Shown: piece by piece, positions 13,872 through 17,680 of the stretch | Layout of the letters: each line of letters opens with the position of its first letter | How positions within the stretch are numbered: the first letter of the stretch is position 1 | Position numbers and translations under genes: made by a program | Assembly: GCA_000715685.1 (NCBI GenBank) | Contig: KL569381.1 | Span: 12,696-30,375 of the forward strand | Direction of reading: 5' to 3' | Length of the DNA: 17,680 nucleotides | From: Streptomyces lilacinus | GTDB lineage: Bacteria > Actinomycetota > Actinomycetes > Streptomycetales > Streptomycetaceae | Notes under the pieces: model-generated | Database searches by the model: none | What the model saw: only the letters and a program-made list of their open reading frames with translations | What the model was told of the DNA's origin: nothing

Positions 13872-13905
13872 CAGGGCGGTCATCCCTCACGGGGTGGCCG
13901 CCCTG
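13872..13905 (+). terminator. Terminator hairpin after rpoC
   Basis: A 15-bp stem pairs CAGGGCGGTCATCCC (13872-13886) with GGGGTGGCCGCCCTG (13891-13905) around TCAC; two pairs are T-G. There is only a weak T-stretch (GATTTC) after it. It closes the rpoBC unit. The arms closely resemble those of the hairpin at 5766-5795 before rpoB. Confidence 0.8.
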
Positions 13906-14015
13906 CGGCGTGATTTCACCCATACGGCGGTCGCGGAAGCCGCACGTCGGGCCAACACCCCGCAGATCTGCGACATTTGCAGCACATCGGGGTGTCCTCC
14001 GCGTGTGCATTTGTT

Positions 14016-14044
14016 TTGACCGCAGCCCATGCGGTAGGTACGCT
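14016..14044 (+). promoter_or_regulatory. Strong candidate promoter of the str operon (rpsL)
   Basis: TTGACC (14016-14021) and TACGCT (14039-14044) are separated by exactly 17 bases. The -35 matches five of six consensus positions, and an unusually T-rich stretch (ATTTGTTTTG) leads into it. Transcription should start near 14051. Confidence 0.75.
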
Positions 14045-14050
14045 CTGACC

Positions 14051-14262
14051 TTGTGCCTGGGGTGTCCCTGGGCTCTTGTGCGTGCCGTCAGACCGCACGG
14101 GGAGCCCGGAGCCGGACGGTTCCACGCCGGCCGGAAACACCGAATTCTGCGCTCATCCGCTCTCGGCGGAGGTCTGCAGCCTTCGACACGCCCGACCGCG
14201 TGGGTCGGCCGTACGTTCCAGGTTAGTTTTATCGTGATCGGCACACAGAAACCGGAGAAACG
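14051..14262 (+). other. Long untranslated leader of the rpsL operon
   Basis: About 210 bases separate the predicted start from rpsL. They contain the hairpin CCGACC/GGTCGG (14192-14208, loop GCGTG), the palindrome CGTACG near 14210 and an AT-rich patch (GTTAGTTTTATCG, about 14222-14234). No convincing small gene is present. The whole rpoC-rpsL gap is 411 bases and is accounted for by the terminator, the promoter and this leader. A second promoter near the AT-rich patch is possible, but I see no matching -35. Confidence 0.5.
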
Positions 14263-14634
14263 GTGCCTACGATCCAGCAGCTGGTCCGAAAGGGCCGGCA
14301 GGACAAGGTCGAGAAGAACAAGACGCCCGCACTCGAGGGTTCGCCCCAGCGTCGTGGCGTCTGCACGCGTGTTTTCACGACCACCCCGAAGAAGCCGAAC
14401 TCGGCCCTGCGTAAGGTCGCGCGTGTGCGTCTGACCAGCGGCATCGAGGTCACCGCTTACATTCCGGGTGAGGGCCACAACCTGCAGGAGCACTCCATCG
14501 TGCTCGTGCGCGGCGGCCGTGTGAAGGACCTGCCGGGCGTTCGCTACAAGATCATCCGTGGCTCGCTCGACACCCAGGGCGTCAAGAACCGCAAGCAGGC
14601 TCGCAGCCGCTACGGCGCCAAGAAGGAGAAGTAA
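14263..14634 (+). CDS. rpsL: 30S ribosomal protein S12
   Basis: S12 lies at the decoding centre, controls accuracy and is the classical site of streptomycin resistance. The GTG at 14263 follows GGAG (14254-14257). The 123-residue product is of normal length. The residues changed in resistant or antibiotic-overproducing mutants are wild type here: Lys43 in [13 protein letters not shown], and Lys88 and Pro91 in [13 protein letters not shown]. The PNSALRK and [10 protein letters not shown] family signatures are present. It is the first gene of the rpsL-rpsG-fusA-tuf operon; rpsG starts two bases after its stop, with the rpsG Shine-Dalgarno inside its last codons, so the two are translationally coupled. 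Confidence 0.98.
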   Translation: MPTIQQLVRKGRQDKVEKNKTPALEGSPQRRGVCTRVFTTTPKKPNSALRKVARVRLTSGIEVTAYIPGEGHNLQEHSIVLVRGGRVKDLPGVRYKIIRGSLDTQGVKNRKQARSRYGAKKEK

Positions 14635-14636
14635 GA

Positions 14637-15107
14637 ATGCCTCGTAAGGGCCCCGCCCCGAAGCGCCCGGTCATCATCGACCCGGTTTACGGCTCCCCCC
14701 TGGTGACGTCGCTGATCAACAAGATCCTCCTGCACGGCAAGCGCTCCACCGCCGAGCGCATCGTGTACGGCGCCATGGAGGGTCTGCGCGAGAAGACCGG
14801 CAACGACCCGGTCATCACCCTCAAGCGCGCTCTCGAGAACGTCAAGCCGGCTCTCGAGGTCAAGTCCCGCCGCGTCGGTGGCGCCACCTACCAGGTGCCG
14901 GTCGAGGTCCGTCCGGGCCGCGCCTCCACCCTGGCGCTGCGCTGGCTGGTCGGTTACTCCCGCGCCCGTCGCGAGAAGACCATGACCGAGCGCCTCATGA
15001 ACGAGCTGCTGGACGCCTCGAACGGTCTCGGCGCCTCGGTCAAGAAGCGTGAGGACACGCACAAGATGGCCGAGTCCAACAAGGCCTTCGCGCACTACCG
15101 CTGGTAG
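14637..15107 (+). CDS. rpsG: 30S ribosomal protein S7
   Basis: S7 is a primary 16S rRNA-binding protein that organises the head of the 30S subunit and lies near the E-site tRNA. In E. coli it is also the str operon repressor. The ATG at 14637 has AAGGAG (14623-14628) within the end of rpsL. The product has 156 residues, as usual for actinobacteria. Recognisable parts are the basic N-terminus [11 protein letters not shown], the helix [23 protein letters not shown] (split in the middle by a conserved basic turn), the hairpin [17 protein letters not shown] and the C-terminal [16 protein letters not shown]. fusA begins 39 bases later. Confidence 0.98.
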   Translation: MPRKGPAPKRPVIIDPVYGSPLVTSLINKILLHGKRSTAERIVYGAMEGLREKTGNDPVITLKRALENVKPALEVKSRRVGGATYQVPVEVRPGRASTLALRWLVGYSRARREKTMTERLMNELLDASNGLGASVKKREDTHKMAESNKAFAHYRW

Positions 15108-15146
15108 TCGCTACCCCCATCGAGAACCGAGAGAAGACTGAGCCAT

Positions 15147-17270
15147 ATGGCCACCACTTCGCTTGACCTGGCCAAGGTCCGCAACATCGGGATCATGGCC
15201 CACATCGACGCGGGCAAGACGACCACCACCGAGCGGATCCTGTTCTACACCGGTGTTTCGTACAAGATCGGTGAGGTCCACGACGGCGCTGCCACGATGG
15301 ACTGGATGGAGCAGGAGCAGGAGCGTGGCATCACGATCACGTCTGCTGCCACCACCTGCCACTGGCCGCTCGACAACGTCGACCACACCATCAACATCAT
15401 CGACACCCCGGGTCACGTCGACTTCACCGTCGAGGTGGAGCGCTCCCTGCGCGTGCTCGACGGTGCCGTGACGGTGTTCGACGGCGTTGCCGGTGTCGAG
15501 CCCCAGTCCGAGACCGTTTGGCGTCAGGCGGACCGCTACGGCGTGCCGCGTATCTGCTTCGTCAACAAGCTGGACCGTACGGGTGCCGAGTTCCACCGCT
15601 GCGTCGACATGATCGTCGACCGCCTGGGCGCGGTTCCGCTGGTCATGCAGCTGCCGATCGGCACCGAGGCCGACTTCAAGGGCGTGGTCGACCTCGTCCA
15701 GATGAAGGCTCTGGTCTGGTCCGCCGAGGCCGCCAAGGGCGAGATGTACGACGTCGTCGACATCCCGGACACCCACATCGAGGCTGCCGAGGAATGGCGC
15801 GGCAAGCTCCTCGAGGGCGTTGCCGAGAACGACGAAGAGATGATGGAGCTCTTCCTCGAGGGCCAGGAGCCCACCGAGGAGCAGCTGATGGCGGCCATCC
15901 GCCGCATCACCCTCGCGTCGAAGGGCGGCGGCGACTCCGTCACCGTCACCCCGGTGTTCTGTGGTACCGCGTTCAAGAACAAGGGCGTTCAGCCCCTGCT
16001 CGACGCCGTGGTCCGCTACCTGCCGTCGCCGCTGGACATCGAGGCCGTTGAGGGCCACGCGGTCAACAACGCCGACGAGGTCGTGAAGCGCAAGCCGTCC
16101 GACGACGAGCCGTTCGCCGGCCTTGCCTTCAAGATCATGAGCGACCCGCACCTCGGCAAGCTCACCTTCGTCCGGGTCTACTCGGGCCGCATGGAGGCCG
16201 GCACCCAGGTGCAGAACTCCGTGAAGGGCAAGAAGGAGCGCATCGGCAAGATCTACCGGATGCACGCGAACAAGCGTGAGGAGATCGACTCGGTGGGTGC
16301 CGGCGACATCGTCGCCGTCATGGGTCTGAAGCAGACCACCACCGGTGAGACCCTCTGTGACGCGGGCAACCCGGTGATCCTCGAGTCGATGGACTTCCCG
16401 GCCCCGGTCATCCAGGTCGCCATTGAGCCCAAGTCCAAGGGCGACCAGGAGAAGCTGGGTGTCGCCATCCAGCGTCTGGCCGAGGAGGACCCGTCCTTCC
16501 AGGTCCACACGGACGAGGAGACGGGCCAGACCATCATCGCGGGTATGGGCGAGCTGCACCTCGACGTGCTGGTCGACCGTATGCGCCGTGAGTTCAAGGT
16601 CGAGGCCAACGTCGGCAAGCCGCAGGTCGCGTACCGCGAGACGATCCGCAAGGCCGTCGAGCGTATCGACTACACGCACAAGAAGCAGACTGGTGGTTCC
16701 GGCCAGTTCGCCAAGGTGCAGATCGCGATCGAGCCCCTCGAGGGCGACGGTTACGAGTTCGAGAACAAGGTCACCGGTGGCCGCATCCCGCGGGAGTACA
16801 TCCCGTCGGTGGACGCGGGCTGCCAGGAGGCCATGGAGTTCGGTGTTCTGGCCGGCTACCCGCTGACCGGCGTCAAGGTGACGCTGCTCGACGGTGCCTT
16901 CCACGACGTCGACTCCTCGGAGCTCGCCTTCAAGATCGCCGGTTCCATGGCGTTCAAGGAGGGTGCCCGCAAGGCGTCGCCGGCTCTGCTCGAGCCGATG
17001 ATGTCCGTCGAGGTCACCACCCCCGAGGACTACATGGGCGACGTGATCGGCGACATCAACTCCCGCCGTGGCCAGATCCAGGCCATGGAGGACCGTCACG
17101 GCGCCAAGCTCGTCAAGGGCCTGGTTCCGCTGTCGGAGATGTTCGGCTACGTCGGAGACCTCCGCAGCAAGACGTCGGGTCGCGCAAGCTACTCGATGCA
17201 GTTCGACTCCTACGCCGAGGTTCCCCGGAACGTCGCCGAGGAGATCATCGCGAAGGCCAAGGGCGAGTAA
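15147..17270 (+). CDS. fusA: Elongation factor G
   Basis: EF-G is the GTPase that drives translocation and, with RRF, ribosome recycling. The ATG at 15147 is preceded by GAGAGAAG (about 15130-15137). The product has 707 residues, normal length. In the G domain, G1 is AHIDAGKT (18-25), the switch I region includes [14 protein letters not shown]3 is DTPGHVDF (86-93, with catalytic His90) and G4 is NKLD (140-143). Domain II contains [20 protein letters not shown], domain [14 protein letters not shown], and domain [22 protein letters not shown] and [17 protein letters not shown]. The C-terminal domain V ends [18 protein letters not shown]. These are features of classical bacterial EF-G rather than of a FusB target or EF-G2 paralogue. 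The next gene is tuf, after 166 bases. Confidence 0.98.
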   Translation: MATTSLDLAKVRNIGIMAHIDAGKTTTTERILFYTGVSYKIGEVHDGAATMDWMEQEQERGITITSAATTCHWPLDNVDHTINIIDTPGHVDFTVEVERSLRVLDGAVTVFDGVAGVEPQSETVWRQADRYGVPRICFVNKLDRTGAEFHRCVDMIVDRLGAVPLVMQLPIGTEADFKGVVDLVQMKALVWSAEAAKGEMYDVVDIPDTHIEAAEEWRGKLLEGVAENDEEMMELFLEGQEPTEEQLMAAIRRITLASKGGGDSVTVTPVFCGTAFKNKGVQPLLDAVVRYLPSPLDIEAVEGHAVNNADEVVKRKPSDDEPFAGLAFKIMSDPHLGKLTFVRVYSGRMEAGTQVQNSVKGKKERIGKIYRMHANKREEIDSVGAGDIVAVMGLKQTTTGETLCDAGNPVILESMDFPAPVIQVAIEPKSKGDQEKLGVAIQRLAEEDPSFQVHTDEETGQTIIAGMGELHLDVLVDRMRREFKVEANVGKPQVAYRETIRKAVERIDYTHKKQTGGSGQFAKVQIAIEPLEGDGYEFENKVTGGRIPREYIPSVDAGCQEAMEFGVLAGYPLTGVKVTLLDGAFHDVDSSELAFKIAGSMAFKEGARKASPALLEPMMSVEVTTPEDYMGDVIGDINSRRGQIQAMEDRHGAKLVKGLVPLSEMFGYVGDLRSKTSGRASYSMQFDSYAEVPRNVAEEIIAKAKGE

Positions 17271-17304
17271 CCCACTCCCGTCTCTACGGGCGTGACACAC
17301 GCTT

Positions 17305-17315
17305 TAGGCTTGACA
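17305..17315 (+). promoter_or_regulatory. Possible tuf promoter elements in the fusA-tuf gap
   Basis: TAGGCT (17305-17310) looks like a -10 hexamer, and TTGACA (17310-17315) is a perfect -35, but they overlap and neither has a good partner at 16-18 bases. A separate tuf promoter in this gap is reported for Streptomyces, so one of the two is probably used; I cannot tell which. A weak hairpin, CCCGT/ACGGG (17277-17290), lies just upstream. Confidence 0.35.
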
Positions 17316-17319
17316 CCGG

Positions 17320-17364
17320 CTGTCGGGGCATTCCGCCACAAATCAAGGCGGTCTGCCCCGGCGG
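17320..17364 (+). other. Large stem-loop in the tuf leader
   Basis: CTGTCGGGGCA (17320-17330) pairs with TGCCCCGGCGG (17354-17364), including some T-G pairs. A small internal loop follows, then CCGCC (17333-17337) with GGCGG (17347-17351) around the A-rich loop ACAAATCAA. It has no T-run. It could act as a partial terminator between fusA and tuf, or as a leader element if a tuf promoter lies upstream. Confidence 0.55.
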
Positions 17365-17436
17365 ACGGCTTCCCAGCAAAGATCCCTGGCGCCGACCGAG
17401 TTCAGGCGTACAGAACCACTCCACAGGAGGACCCCA

Positions 17437-17680
17437 GTGGCGAAGGCGAAGTTCGAGCGGACTAAGCCGCACGTCAACATCGGCACCATCGGTCACGTCG
17501 ACCACGGTAAGACGACCCTTACCGCGGCGATCACCAAGGTGCTGCACGACGCGTACCCGGACCTGAACCCCTTCACGCCGTTCGACGAGATCGACAAGGC
17601 CCCTGAAGAGCGTCAGCGCGGTATCACCATCTCCATCGCGCACGTCGAGTACCAGACCGAGGCGCGTCACTACGCCCACG
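17437..17680 (+). CDS. tuf: Elongation factor Tu, N-terminal part (cut by window edge)
   Basis: EF-Tu delivers aminoacyl-tRNA to the ribosomal A site in a GTP-dependent way. The GTG at 17437 follows a consensus AGGAGG (17425-17430) with six bases between. The first 81 residues are present, to the right edge. G1 is GHVDHGKT (19-26), and switch I carries RGITIS with the magnesium-coordinating Thr64. The start [20 protein letters not shown] is typical of actinobacterial EF-Tu. Streptomyces can carry several tuf genes; its place directly after fusA makes this the tuf1 copy. About 316 residues and domains II-III lie beyond the window, so kirromycin-related residues cannot be checked. Confidence 0.97.
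   Translation, partial: MAKAKFERTKPHVNIGTIGHVDHGKTTLTAAITKVLHDAYPDLNPFTPFDEIDKAPEERQRGITISIAHVEYQTEARHYAH

Noticed and set aside
13910..14434. A plus-strand open frame between rpoC and rpsL
   Set aside because: It crosses the rpsL promoter and start and overlaps rpsL out of frame; no domain was recognised.
15145..15150. CATATG at the fusA start as a sign of engineering
   Set aside because: A six-base site arises easily at an ATG preceded by CAT, and nothing else nearby looks artificial.
15111..17300. A 729-codon minus-strand frame opposite fusA
   Set aside because: It mirrors the whole EF-G gene and has shadow composition.

Overview
The window is the transcription/translation core cluster of a high-GC actinobacterium, almost certainly a Streptomyces or close relative such as Kitasatospora. 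The evidence is the strong G/C bias at third codon positions, frequent GTG starts, the gene order, and near-identity (from memory) of the proteins to Streptomyces homologues. Left to right: the 5' part of a pyridoxal-phosphate aminotransferase on the minus strand (aspC, cut by the left edge); tRNA-Trp(CCA); secE and nusG; rplK and rplA (L11, L1); rplJ and rplL (L10, L7/L12); rpoB and rpoC (RNA polymerase beta and beta'); then the str operon rpsL, rpsG, fusA and tuf (S12, S7, EF-G, EF-Tu), with tuf cut by the right edge.

The genes supply coupled parts of gene expression. RNA polymerase (rpoB, rpoC) is modulated by NusG. The ribosomal GTPase centre (L11, L10, L7/L12, L1) works with the two elongation factors (EF-G, EF-Tu) and the 30S proteins S12 and S7. 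SecE belongs to the membrane export channel. The tRNA and the aminotransferase are flanking housekeeping genes; aspC is transcribed divergently.

The gaps carry most of the regulatory information. Strong GC-rich hairpins, most without a long U-tract, follow nusG, rplA, rplL, rpoB, rpoC and fusA. Promoter-like elements lie before tRNA-Trp/secE (TTCGAC-18-TACACT), rplK (TTGGCC-16-TATCGT), rplJ (TTGCAT-18-TAATCT), rpoB (TGGACA-17-TACACT) and rpsL (TTGACC-17-TACGCT), and more weakly before tuf. The rplJ leader has a stem-loop followed by an intrinsic terminator with T-tract, the layout expected of L10-type attenuation. The window therefore reads as a series of adjacent units: tRNA-secE-nusG, rplK-rplA, rplJ-rplL, rpoB-rpoC and rpsL-rpsG-fusA-tuf.

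I found no mobile element, CRISPR array, defence system, pseudogene or unknown protein-coding gene, and I do not think a new system is hidden here. The points worth a second look are an unusual residue in the rifampicin-binding region of RpoB (Thr429), a pair of matching hairpins with compensatory changes flanking rpoBC, the rplJ attenuator-like leader, the structured rplL-rpoB, rplK-rplA and fusA-tuf gaps, and the TTG start of rpoB.
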